DNA of 64,000 bases from Scatomorpha sp964345235. GTDB lineage: Bacteria; Bacillota; Clostridia; Oscillospirales; Oscillospiraceae. Each line of letters begins with the position of its first letter. Positions within the stretch are counted from its first letter, which is position 1. Of the stretch, positions 1 to 8,472 are shown in pieces. A program made the position numbers and the translations under genes. The notes beneath the pieces were generated by a model. The model had not been told where the DNA came from. It saw nothing but the letters and a program-made list of their open reading frames with translations, and searched no databases. Location of the stretch: NCBI GenBank assembly GCA_964345235.1, contig CAYFQE010000004.1:1-64000 (forward strand), written 5' to 3'.

Positions 1-61
1 GCTGTACCTCCGATTGTTTTTTATTGATTATATCATGTTTTTGCCGGATACGAAATTAGAA

Positions 62-89
62 AAGGACACCCTTTTCGGGGCGTCCTTTA
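62..89 (-). terminator. Terminator-like hairpin ending the opp operon
   Basis: A 7-bp AAAGGAC/GTCCTTT stem continues, after one mismatch, into a CCC/GGG pairing around a short loop. It lies just beyond the stop of the last gene of the minus-strand operon. T-rich sequence flanks it on both sides, so it could also stop a plus-strand transcript entering from outside the window. Confidence 0.7.
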
Positions 90-91
90 TT

Positions 92-280
92 TTATGCGAA
101 AAGAAAGTAAATAACAGCGGAAAGCGCAATTATCGCCAGAACAGCCGGAAGCCAAAGATATATAACAGCCGAAAGCCACATGGGGCCGAAATCGCTGTCT
201 TCGGTTTCTAAGCTTATTTTTTCGATTTTTGCCTCTTCCTCTTTTTTGCTGAGAGTCGGGATTTTTTTGAAAAACGACAT
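92..280 (-). CDS. Small membrane protein, last gene of opp operon
   Basis: A 62-residue protein of unknown function. Residues 1-33 are hydrophilic and charged (basic start, then a Lys/Glu-rich stretch). Residues about 34-62 form one long hydrophobic segment that runs to the C-terminus, so it probably sits in the membrane with its N-terminus in the cytoplasm. It starts 5 bases after the oppF-like stop, with a GAGGA purine run upstream, and ends just before a hairpin terminator. That places it as the final gene of the peptide importer operon. It resembles no canonical Opp subunit I recognise. It may be an accessory or assembly factor of this unusual transporter; that is inference from position only. 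Confidence 0.65.
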   Translation of the reverse strand: MSFFKKIPTLSKKEEEAKIEKISLETEDSDFGPMWLSAVIYLWLPAVLAIIALSAVIYFLFA

Positions 281-285
281 TCCGT

Positions 286-1878
286 CTATTCCTCAGTCTC
301 GCTGTCTTCCCCGCAGTTTCGCCAGTCGAACAGAAGTTCCCCGTTTTCGCCGAGCTTTCTTTCATTGAAGTGACAGGCGACAAAGTGTCCGGGCTCCACC
401 TCGACTAGAGGGGGATTTATCCTCTTACACTTATCGCAGGCCATATAGCAGCGAGTGTGGAACTTGCATCCCGAGGGCGGGTTTATCGGGCTGGGGATAT
501 TTCCCTCAAGAATAATCTTGTCGCGCTGAGCGCTGTCGGGATCGGTTGTGGGGATTGAAGAGAGCAGAGCGATGGTGTAGGGGTGTCTCGGGTCGGAGAA
601 GAGCTTTTCCTTATCGGCCATCTCGACTATGTTTCCGAGATACATGACAGCGATTCTGTCGGAGATGTATTTCACAACCGAGAGGTCGTGCGATATGAAG
701 AGATAGGTTAGATTCTGCTTTTCTTTAAGTTCCAAAAGCAGGTTTATAATCTGCGACTGAATCGAAACATCGAGAGCCGAAACGCACTCGTCGCACACGA
801 TGAATCTGGGTTTTACGGCAAGGGCTCTGGCTATGCAGATTCTCTGGCGTTGACCGCCCGAGAACTGATATGGATAGCGGTGGAGCATATAGTTTTGCAG
901 TCCGCACTCCTCCATAACCTTGAGGACATATTCCTTTGCCTCGTCGGTTCCTGCTGCATACATCTGGTGGGTAACTATGCCCTCTTCGATAATCTGACCG
1001 ACTGTGAGTCTGGGGTTTAATGATGAATAGGGGTCTTGGAAGATTATCTGCAAATCCTTGCGCAGTGAGCGACTTTCGTTGTAGCTGAGTCGCGAAAGGT
1101 CGATGCCGTCGTCGCGGAGCTCTTCGTACTTTTCGAAATCGGGAACCTGAGCGTACTTTGCCTTGAGTTTCTCAACTTTATCTTCGAGCGGCAGGATTTC
1201 TTTTTCGAGTTTTTCGATTTCCGCCTGCACATCGGCGATGGCCTTATCGAGCTTTTGAAGCCTTGCGGCCGCCGTTTTGCCTGCGCTTTGTATATTCGAC
1301 TTTTTATACTCAATATCTTCAAGCTTGTCTTGCTTTTCGGCAAGCTTTACTCTGTGTTCAAAAAGCTCGAGCAGAGCGCCGGCCGGCTCGGAGATATCCT
1401 GAAGCGCCATAAAGCCGCCCAATATCTTGGCTGTGTGGTCAAGAGCGTTGCTTGCATCGAACTCCGCCTGCTCGGCCTCGTTAGCCAGCTCGAAGCTGGC
1501 GCTCTCGCCTGCCTCTTTGAGTTTTAAAGCCGCATCATCTGCCTTTTTTCTGAGCTCGTGATATTTTGTAACCATCTTGTCGGCGTTTTTGAGCGTATCA
1601 ACAACATATTTAGGTGCAAGCTCGGCAAGAGTTTTGCCGTAATACATTGTTGAACCCGAGGTTTGAGGATAGAGCTGAAGTATGACTCTTCCGAAAGTTG
1701 ACTTTCCGCAACCCGATTCGCCGACAAGCCCGAGGGTTTCGCCCTCGCGTATCTCGATGCTTATGCCGTCGTTTGCGCGGACATACATCTGGTCGTTTTT
1801 AAAGATGGAACGCTTGCCTATAGGGAAGTACTTCTTTAAATTAGTTATGTTTAACAAGCTTGTTTTTGTGTTCGGCAC
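286..1878 (-). CDS. oppF: Oligopeptide ABC transporter ATPase (OppF-like) with coiled-coil insertion
   Basis: This is the second ATPase of an oligopeptide/dipeptide importer and would couple ATP hydrolysis to uptake at the inner face of the membrane. The 530-residue protein has a Walker A at 53-61 (GESGCGKST), a Q-loop QDP near 281, the signature SGGQRQR, and a Walker B reading DECVSALD where the family normally has DEP. The C-terminal OppF region with clustered cysteines is present. OppF proteins are usually about 320-340 residues. The excess is a highly charged, helical, Lys/Glu/Ala-rich insertion at about 86-265, between Walker A and the Q-loop, which looks like a coiled coil. It starts with GTG, preceded by AAGGAGGTG, and overlaps oppD by 38 bases, suggesting translational coupling. 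Confidence 0.93.
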   Translation of the reverse strand: MPNTKTSLLNITNLKKYFPIGKRSIFKNDQMYVRANDGISIEIREGETLGLVGESGCGKSTFGRVILQLYPQTSGSTMYYGKTLAELAPKYVVDTLKNADKMVTKYHELRKKADDAALKLKEAGESASFELANEAEQAEFDASNALDHTAKILGGFMALQDISEPAGALLELFEHRVKLAEKQDKLEDIEYKKSNIQSAGKTAAARLQKLDKAIADVQAEIEKLEKEILPLEDKVEKLKAKYAQVPDFEKYEELRDDGIDLSRLSYNESRSLRKDLQIIFQDPYSSLNPRLTVGQIIEEGIVTHQMYAAGTDEAKEYVLKVMEECGLQNYMLHRYPYQFSGGQRQRICIARALAVKPRFIVCDECVSALDVSIQSQIINLLLELKEKQNLTYLFISHDLSVVKYISDRIAVMYLGNIVEMADKEKLFSDPRHPYTIALLSSIPTTDPDSAQRDKIILEGNIPSPINPPSGCKFHTRCYMACDKCKRINPPLVEVEPGHFVACHFNERKLGENGELLFDWRNCGEDSETEE

Positions 1879-2857
1879 TGCGTCTCACCTCCTTCTCGGG
1901 ATAAAAGCATCTTACATATTGGTCTTCGGAGACCTGTTTCAGTTCGGGTTCTTCGTCTATGCACTTCTGTGTGCAGTAGGGACATCTGGGGGCAAATTTG
2001 CAGCCCTTGGGCATGTTAAGCGGGTGCGGAACAACGCCTTCGATGGGCCTAAGCTCGCCCTGTTCTATGTCGAGCCTGGGAATGGAGTTCATAAGACCCT
2101 CGGTATAGGGGTGGCTCATCTCGCAGAAAGAGAATATTGTGCGGGCATTCGCCTGCTCTACCACCTGTCCGCAGTACATGACGGCAACATCGTCGGCCAT
2201 TTCGTTTATTACGCCTAAGTCATGCGTAATGAAAATAATGGCGGTGCCACGCTCTTTTTGCAGGTCATTCATAAGCTTTAGAATCTGAGCCTGAATGGTG
2301 ACATCGAGGGCCGTTGTGGGCTCGTCTGCAATCAGAATCTTGGGCTTGCAGGCCAGCGCCATGGCAATCATAACTCTCTGCCTCATACCGCCCGAAAGCT
2401 GGTGAGGGTATTGCTTAGCCACAGCTTCGGGGTTTGGGATTTGAACCTCCCTGAGCAGTTTAACAACTTCCTCGGCGCTTTCCTTACGGCTCATACCTTG
2501 GTGTATCATCAGCGGCTCGGAGAGCTGCCTTTCAACATTGAACACGGGGTTTAGTGAAGTCATGGGCTCCTGGAAGATTACGGAGACATCGTTTCCGCGA
2601 ATATGATACATCTCCTCCATGCTCATTGTGGTGAGCTCCTTGCCGTCGAGCTTGATGCTTCCCGCAGCTATGTAGCCGTTTGAGTCCAAAAGCTGAATTA
2701 TGCTCATGGCCGAAACACTCTTGCCCGAACCCGACTCGCCGACTATGCCCATTGTTTTGCCTGCCTCGAGATTATATGAAACATCCTCGACGGCCTTGAC
2801 TATACCTTTTTTGGTTTTGAAATGTGTTTTTAAACCTTTTATTTCAAGCAATGCCAT
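1841..2857 (-). CDS. oppD: Oligopeptide ABC transporter ATPase (OppD-like)
   Basis: This is the first ATPase of the importer, of normal length (338 residues). Visible motifs are Walker A GESGSGKS near 35-42, the signature LSGGMRQRV near 155, Walker B ADEPTTALD, and the H-loop ITHDLG. The C-terminal oligopeptide/dipeptide domain includes the cysteine-rich GCKFAPRCPYCTQKC stretch, which in related DppD/OppD proteins can bind an iron-sulfur cluster. It would form the nucleotide-binding pair with the unusual OppF-like protein encoded next. It begins 9 bases after the end of the permease gene. Unlike its partner it carries no insertion. Confidence 0.95.
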   Translation of the reverse strand: MALLEIKGLKTHFKTKKGIVKAVEDVSYNLEAGKTMGIVGESGSGKSVSAMSIIQLLDSNGYIAAGSIKLDGKELTTMSMEEMYHIRGNDVSVIFQEPMTSLNPVFNVERQLSEPLMIHQGMSRKESAEEVVKLLREVQIPNPEAVAKQYPHQLSGGMRQRVMIAMALACKPKILIADEPTTALDVTIQAQILKLMNDLQKERGTAIIFITHDLGVINEMADDVAVMYCGQVVEQANARTIFSFCEMSHPYTEGLMNSIPRLDIEQGELRPIEGVVPHPLNMPKGCKFAPRCPYCTQKCIDEEPELKQVSEDQYVRCFYPEKEVRRSAEHKNKLVKHN

Positions 2858-2866
2858 TTTTCTACC

Positions 2867-4834
2867 TCACTTTTCAAGACTGGACTTTGGATCCATAACA
2901 TCTCTCAGAGTGTCGCCGACAATGTTTATGCTGATTGTGGTTAACCCTAAGAAAAGTGAGGGGAATACCCATTGCCACCAGAAGTGCTTGATTATAGTGG
3001 CGTTGTTGCAACCGAAAAGCATGTTGCCCCAGCTTGGCTGAGGATAGGGAACTCCGAATCCGAGATAGCTGAGAGTTGATTCTATGAGCATGCAGGTTGC
3101 AAAGTCCAAAGCCAGTGTTACGAGAATTACAGAGAAGATATTCGGCAGAATATGCTTGAAGACTATCTTCGAGGTCTTGACGCCCATTGCCTGAGCTGCC
3201 ACAACATATTCGCTCTCGCGGGTGAGAAGCATCTGACCGCGGACAAGCCTCGCCAGTCCCGTCCAAGACAGCACACCCAAGATGAGCATGATTATAAATA
3301 TTCGCATATTCGAGCTTAGCGCCATCTGCGACATTACGGCAGAAAGCGTAAGCGCAAAGGGTAGGAAGGGTATCGCCGAGAAAATCTCCATAATGCGCAT
3401 GAGTATCATGTCGGTACGGCCGCCGAAGTAGCCGGATATAGAGCCGATTATAACGCCTATTATAGAGGATATGATAACCGCAACGGCGCCTATCGTCATT
3501 GTCATAAATCCGCCTTTTATTATGCGCTTAAACACATCGGCTCCGTACATATCGGTTCCGAAAAGATAACCCTTGTTGCCCCACTTGGCCAAGAGTTTTC
3601 CGTTTTCGTCTACGGCGTATGATTGAGCGGAACCCGCATAAATATCGCTGGCTCCCTTGAGTCTGGCGGGCGCTTTGGTTTGCCCGAGCGTTACATCTCC
3701 CCACGACAAGACTCTGCCTTCGCTGGTGAGACCTGTGTAGTGGTGAGCGCCCGAAACAACCTTTTCGAAGGTTTCGCCCTCGTTTAATGCGGGTATATCC
3801 TCGTCTCTCGAGCCGAAGTCACCTGCAAGGGCAACCGAACCGTCGCTGAGCTTTAAGCAAACATTGGAGTTTGTTGCGGCAATCTGAACTATTTTTCTGC
3901 CGTTTAAAAAGGCGGTCGGGCTGTCTCCCCTATCCTTTATGCTCTCGCGGAACTTGGGGAAAAGGCCTCTCTGGCCTGTAAACACGGATTTTCCTTCCTT
4001 GTCAACGCCGACTATGTAGTTTAAGTTGAAGTCTATATCGACAAGGTCGTCTTTACCTATGAAGCTGTCTAAATTTGAATAGGCGTGCCTGTTGCCCCAG
4101 ATATAGAGCTTTCCGTTTTCCATGAGTATGGCGGAGCACTGGTAGCCGCAGGTGACCTTTTTAATTTTGCTGACATTAATGCCCTTCTCGAGTAAGCCGG
4201 GCATCATCGTGATGTTGGGGTTTGCCTCCATCCTTTCGGAGCGGCCGTACTGACCGAGCCGGTTGTTGCCCCAACCGTGAACCTTGCCCTCGGAATCGAT
4301 GGCTATGGCGTGGTCTATGCCGACAGCGATAAATTCGATTTTTGCATCCAATACATCCTGGGGAATATCCTTCATATCGATTCCGGTTGTGCCGAGCTTT
4401 GTCGCACCCCAAACATAGACTTTACCCGAATTTGAAAGGCCGACAGTGAAGTTGCCGAAGGAATCAATCATCTTTATATCGTTTTTAAGCTCTCTGGGTA
4501 CACTCATCATGGAGAGAGTGGGGGGTATGTTCTGCTGTGTTACCTCGGTGTAGGCATCGTAATAGGTGGGCATAAATTTAGGTCCTATGATTACGAAGAG
4601 AAACATTCCTATGACAAGACATAGAGCGAACACTGCAAGCTTTCGCTCCATAAAGTTGTTAAAAATCTGCCTTCCCGGGCTAATAATCTCCTCGACGCTG
4701 TTGGCATCCTGCATTCTGGCTTCAAGCTCGTCTGCAAGTTCCTTGCCCGCGCCGAAGAAAATTCTTCTCACGGCGCGCATAAAGGGAGAGGCGGGCGTGG
4801 TATGAGATTTTTTTTCGCTATTTTTTTTGTTCAT
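2867..4834 (-). CDS. oppC: OppC-type permease with RCC1-like repeat domain inserted in first external loop
   Basis: A 655-residue permease, about twice the usual OppC length. A cytoplasmic N-terminal stretch (1-65) is followed by the first membrane segment (about 66-86). Residues about 115-425 then form RCC1-like repeats: each has a V-x-x-G-x-x-H/Y-x-x-A/G-x-x-x-x-G-x-V/L-x-x-W-G pattern (for example SEGKVHGWGNNRLGQYG and MENGKLYIWGN). The canonical OppC sequence resumes with YLFGTDMYGADVFKRIIKGG at about 423-442, and the BPD_transp_1 domain with five further membrane segments follows, including the ATPase-coupling motif around ARLVRGQMLLTRESEYVVAAQAMG. In OppC the loop after the first segment is external, so the repeat domain should face outward, towards the binding protein. 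An RCC1-type beta-propeller here is not part of the standard family architecture. Confidence 0.95.
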   Translation of the reverse strand: MNKKNSEKKSHTTPASPFMRAVRRIFFGAGKELADELEARMQDANSVEEIISPGRQIFNNFMERKLAVFALCLVIGMFLFVIIGPKFMPTYYDAYTEVTQQNIPPTLSMMSVPRELKNDIKMIDSFGNFTVGLSNSGKVYVWGATKLGTTGIDMKDIPQDVLDAKIEFIAVGIDHAIAIDSEGKVHGWGNNRLGQYGRSERMEANPNITMMPGLLEKGINVSKIKKVTCGYQCSAILMENGKLYIWGNRHAYSNLDSFIGKDDLVDIDFNLNYIVGVDKEGKSVFTGQRGLFPKFRESIKDRGDSPTAFLNGRKIVQIAATNSNVCLKLSDGSVALAGDFGSRDEDIPALNEGETFEKVVSGAHHYTGLTSEGRVLSWGDVTLGQTKAPARLKGASDIYAGSAQSYAVDENGKLLAKWGNKGYLFGTDMYGADVFKRIIKGGFMTMTIGAVAVIISSIIGVIIGSISGYFGGRTDMILMRIMEIFSAIPFLPFALTLSAVMSQMALSSNMRIFIIMLILGVLSWTGLARLVRGQMLLTRESEYVVAAQAMGVKTSKIVFKHILPNIFSVILVTLALDFATCMLIESTLSYLGFGVPYPQPSWGNMLFGCNNATIIKHFWWQWVFPSLFLGLTTISINIVGDTLRDVMDPKSSLEK

Positions 4835-4849
4835 CTTAATACCGCCTTC

Positions 4850-5893
4850 CTACTTGCTTACCCTTACTCTGGGGTCAACAATACCATACAGAATATCTAT
4901 AATGAGGTTGCCCAAAAGTCCGAGCGACACATAAAAGCACTGCATAAGCATAATGACATCAAAGTCGGCTGTTCTGAGCGCCTGAATCATCAGTCTTCCC
5001 ATACCGTGTATGCCGAAGGTGCTCTCAACAACCAGCGAACCGGAGAAAAGGGACATAAACCATCCGACCACAAGAGTAACTATCGGAATAAGCGCATTTC
5101 TGAAAGCGTGGGAATAGATAACCGTCTTCTCTCTGACGCCCTTGGCCCTGGCTGTTCTTATGCAGTCCATGCTCAGCGCCTCTATCATTGAAGCTCTAAC
5201 ATATCTCGTCATACCGCCCAAAGAGCAGAAGGTCATGACTATGAGCGGAAGTATCATATAGTACATGCGGTCTTTAAAGTACTGAAAGCCCGTGTACATA
5301 CTGCCGGGCGTCTTCATTCCGCTCGGCGGGAGCCAGCCGAGATTGGAGCTGAATATCCAGATAAAAATTATTGCGATAAGGAAGACCGGCAGGCTGTAGC
5401 CGATAATGGTAATTATCTGCACAATCTGGTCGGTAGCCTTGCCTCTCTTTACGGCGCAGTGTATACCCAGCGGTATTGAAATGCCCAGAGCCAGCGCCGT
5501 GGCAAAGATATTGATAAAAAGCGTTGTCTTTAAGGGACTCTTTACAACATTTATAACTTCGTCTCTGAGCTCATAGGAATAGCCGAAGTTTCCTTGTAAA
5601 AGTCCGTTGTAGTTCCCATAATACATGGGATAAACACCGACCCACCTCAGGTATCTTATCGCAAGGTTATCGGTGTCGGTGCCGTACCTCCTTTGATACT
5701 CGAGGTACAGCTTATCGAACATCTCGGCCTGCTGCTTTGCAGGGAGCTTGCCTTTCATCGACTGAACATCGTTTCTGGCTTCGGTGTATGCTCTGTTGTT
5801 CGGCATAAGGTTGTAGATTAAAAACATTATAAAAGAGAGTAAAAGCAACATGACAAGCATGTATACCATTCTCTTTGCAATATATTTGGCCAT
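4850..5893 (-). CDS. oppB: Oligopeptide ABC transporter permease (OppB-like)
   Basis: A 347-residue integral membrane permease that should pair with the RCC1-bearing OppC-like subunit. It starts with a typical OppB N-terminus (basic YIAKRMVYML then a membrane segment). An external loop of about 70 residues includes the family pattern LLQGNFGYSY. Five further membrane segments surround the ATPase-contact EAA-type region (ASMIEALSMDCIRTARAKG) and the conserved LVVESTFGIHGMGRLMIQAL near 290-310. The external loop after segment 1 is somewhat longer than usual in the family. The gene follows oppA after a gap of about 206 bases that contains a strong hairpin and precedes oppC by 15 bases. Confidence 0.94.
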   Translation of the reverse strand: MAKYIAKRMVYMLVMLLLLSFIMFLIYNLMPNNRAYTEARNDVQSMKGKLPAKQQAEMFDKLYLEYQRRYGTDTDNLAIRYLRWVGVYPMYYGNYNGLLQGNFGYSYELRDEVINVVKSPLKTTLFINIFATALALGISIPLGIHCAVKRGKATDQIVQIITIIGYSLPVFLIAIIFIWIFSSNLGWLPPSGMKTPGSMYTGFQYFKDRMYYMILPLIVMTFCSLGGMTRYVRASMIEALSMDCIRTARAKGVREKTVIYSHAFRNALIPIVTLVVGWFMSLFSGSLVVESTFGIHGMGRLMIQALRTADFDVIMLMQCFYVSLGLLGNLIIDILYGIVDPRVRVSK

Positions 5894-6027
5894 TAATAAA
5901 ACTCCGTTTCGCTCGTCCGTCTGCCCGTTCGTTGTATTTTCCCTTAAGACGAACGAGTTTTGCGTAAAATATACTGTGGAAAATAATAAAGTAAAAAGGG
6001 ATTAAAATCAAGCCCTATAATCAAAAT

Positions 6028-6059
6028 CTACACAGAAGAGGATACCCTCTTCTGTGTAG
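6028..6059 (-). terminator. Perfect 14-bp hairpin between oppA and oppB (attenuator)
   Basis: A perfect 14-bp inverted repeat (CTACACAGAAGAGG and its complement) with a 4-base loop lies 41 bases after the oppA stop. On the minus strand it is followed by ATTTTGATTA, a weak U-rich tail. Such a partial terminator, or 3' end-protecting stem, would leave more binding protein mRNA than permease mRNA, as is common in ABC importer operons. Confidence 0.75.
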
Positions 6060-6099
6060 TTTTGCTCTAGGCAAAATTATCTTTTAAAGCGCCGCAAAT

Positions 6100-8391
6100 T
6101 TAGGGCTTTGCAGTTTCTGCAGGAGTTTCTTCCGCGGGAGCTTCCTCTGCGGCCGCCTCTGCGTCTATCATGTAGACATCAGCGAGGTCTTTGAGGTAGC
6201 AGATGGAGTAGTTCTCATACATACCGGGTTCGATTGTCCAGTTATATGCATAGTCGTAAGCTGCGCTGTTAAAGCCTGTTGCGAAGTTGAAGCAGCAGTA
6301 CATGGGAGAGCCTGCGTAGAAGCCGTAAACGGCGCTCTGATAGAGCTCGTCAAGCATCGGTGCAAATTCGCCTATCTGCTGCTGAACAACAAAGCCGGCC
6401 TTTGTCATGTTGTCGTTCTCCATGAATCCTGTTACCAAGAGATCTGTGAACTCGTTGTCAACAGTGCCGTACCAGTTGAGAGCCAGAGGCATGTAGTAGT
6501 CTTCGCCAACCTTTGTTGTCGCGTATGCGCCGTCCTTAGACTTATAGTTGATGTCGTTCTCAGAGGCTCTTGCGCCCTCGATCTTCTTGTAGCGGACGCC
6601 TTCCACATAGTCATTGCCGTCCTTGTCGTAAATCCAGCCGCCCTCTTCGAGAACCGCTATGGCCGAGTCGGCGGAGGTGGCATAGGCGTTGAGCTGCATG
6701 CCGTTTTCAACAGCAGCCTTGTTCATCCATGCATCCTTGTAGTAGGGGCCGTCAACAACACCGCCGTAGCCGCCTGTGAAGTCCTTCGCAAACTGCGCTC
6801 TGTCCATGCAATAGGCAATGGCCTGGCGAACTTCGACGAACTGTACAGGACCGTAGTCGGCGCGGAAGCCGAGCTTTCCGTAGCCGGCGCGGCTATAGTG
6901 GATGTAGGCAAATTTGCCGTCGGACTCGTCGGCAGCTGTAATGGCCTCGTTTGTGGCCGTGCCTCCTGTGATGCCGGCAAGAAGGTCAACGCCGCCGGCC
7001 TTGAGGTCTTCGAGCTGTGTCTCTGTGACTATTCTCTTATATGTAACCTTCTCTATTGTGGGAACAGTACCCTCGTAGTTGCCGGGGAAGTTGGGGTTTC
7101 TCTCGAGTATGACGGACTTATCTGCAACATCATATGCCTTTACCATGTAGGCGCCGGAATATGCGTAGGTATCATCGGCGTTGAGAGCGGACTCCTTGAC
7201 ATGGTCTGCCATGACATACTTTGTGCCATCGACCATCTCGTAGAATTCGTCGCTCAGATACACGCCGTTGCCGTCGTCCTGTATGGTGTTTTCACCGAGC
7301 CAGAGAGGCAGAACCGTGGGAGAGAAGCTTGCGTAGGTTATATCGTAGAAATAGGGGAGATATTCGGCATCGATAGTGACGGAGAACTTATAGTCTCCAA
7401 GGAGCCTGAGACCCTTGAATTCCTTTGTGCCCTCTGCGCTCTCGGGGCCGGTGTATGCGCTGAAGTCATCATAGCCGACAACCGTGAGACCCGTTTTGTG
7501 GTCTCTGCTTGCTGCTGCTGCGCCAACGGGACTTGAGAACACGAGTGTTTGGGGCAGGTAGTTGATTGCCTTAACCTCGGAGCCGTCGGAGAACACAAGA
7601 CCCTCTTTGATTTCGATTTCAAATGTCTTGGAGCCGTCTTCGTTCATGGTCTGCTTGAGATCCTTGACGACGGTCTCGTTTACCGTATATCCGCCTTCCT
7701 TTGTTGAAACGACTGTCTCAAGGCCGTTTACCAGGTAGCCGATATCGTTATCGGATGCTGCGGGGTTGGTTGCTCCAAAGCTGGGATAGCGGAACTTGCC
7801 GCCGAGCTCTGTGGAGTTTCCGAGAATGATGCCCTTGTCGGCCTTCTCGCTGCCCCAGTCTATGAGAGCTCTTGCAGGTCCCCAGAAGGGGTTTGTGGGA
7901 TTCTCTTGAACACCTGTAATTTCGGCATTGTAAACATCATAATACTCGTTGGAGTAAAGGGGAACCTCCGGAAGGAGATAGTTCCAGCGCTGGATGTAGA
8001 GCTTCCACCATGCGGCATAAACATCGTCGGAGCTCTTGAACTTGCTGCCCTCGGGAACTTCGGCATTGTAAACCATGGCCATGGAAAGGAAGTCCATACC
8101 CAGCTCATATTTTTCGCCCTCGAAAGTGGCATAGGCAAGACCCGTATCGGGATCCTCCGTCACATCGTCAATGGTGACCTCCTTGCCGAACTTTTCGTAA
8201 AGAGCGACATAATCCTTGCCATACTCAAGATTGACAAGGTCTGCGACCATCAGCGCACTGGGATCGAATGCGAGGGGCGCTTCGTCCTTGCCATCGCCTG
8301 CTTCGGGTTTTTCGGCAGGCTGTCCGCATGCGGCCAGAGCCAGAATCATGGCGAAAGCAAGCAGAAGAACTAACAATTTTTTCATCTTCAT
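6100..8391 (-). CDS. oppA: Oligopeptide-binding lipoprotein (OppA family), long and apparently rearranged
   Basis: This is the external substrate-binding lipoprotein of the importer. The signal peptide ends in the lipobox LAAC (Cys22), and a Gly/Glu/Lys linker follows. At 763 residues it is about 200 longer than usual. The normal family N-terminus (build-up to NGLETVV, the TFEIEIKEGLVFSDGSEV motif) only begins near residue 190. Residues about 125-165 (W-x-x-RWNYLLPEVPLYSNEYYDVYN) look like the segment normally near the C-terminus of these proteins, and the real C-terminus stops where that segment would be expected, ending in an Ala/Glu/Pro-rich tail. It starts with ATG 7 bases after GGAGG. 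The 41 bases beyond its stop lead to a strong hairpin. Confidence 0.93.
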   Translation of the reverse strand: MKMKKLLVLLLAFAMILALAACGQPAEKPEAGDGKDEAPLAFDPSALMVADLVNLEYGKDYVALYEKFGKEVTIDDVTEDPDTGLAYATFEGEKYELGMDFLSMAMVYNAEVPEGSKFKSSDDVYAAWWKLYIQRWNYLLPEVPLYSNEYYDVYNAEITGVQENPTNPFWGPARALIDWGSEKADKGIILGNSTELGGKFRYPSFGATNPAASDNDIGYLVNGLETVVSTKEGGYTVNETVVKDLKQTMNEDGSKTFEIEIKEGLVFSDGSEVKAINYLPQTLVFSSPVGAAAASRDHKTGLTVVGYDDFSAYTGPESAEGTKEFKGLRLLGDYKFSVTIDAEYLPYFYDITYASFSPTVLPLWLGENTIQDDGNGVYLSDEFYEMVDGTKYVMADHVKESALNADDTYAYSGAYMVKAYDVADKSVILERNPNFPGNYEGTVPTIEKVTYKRIVTETQLEDLKAGGVDLLAGITGGTATNEAITAADESDGKFAYIHYSRAGYGKLGFRADYGPVQFVEVRQAIAYCMDRAQFAKDFTGGYGGVVDGPYYKDAWMNKAAVENGMQLNAYATSADSAIAVLEEGGWIYDKDGNDYVEGVRYKKIEGARASENDINYKSKDGAYATTKVGEDYYMPLALNWYGTVDNEFTDLLVTGFMENDNMTKAGFVVQQQIGEFAPMLDELYQSAVYGFYAGSPMYCCFNFATGFNSAAYDYAYNWTIEPGMYENYSICYLKDLADVYMIDAEAAAEEAPAEETPAETAKP

Positions 8392-8472
8392 CTAATTTCC
8401 TCCTAATTTATTATTTTTTGCGGCTGTAGCCGCTATATAAACTTGCGGATGTCCCACAAAATTTATTTTAAG

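Noticed and set aside
6898..7536. 212-codon plus-strand open frame opposite oppA
   Set aside because: Antisense shadow, no start signals.
8420..8433. Short GCGGC/GCCGC hairpin between the XRE gene and oppA
   Set aside because: Only 5 bp with a tetraloop and followed by A-rich, not U-rich, sequence on the transcribed strand; not convincing as a terminator or riboswitch.
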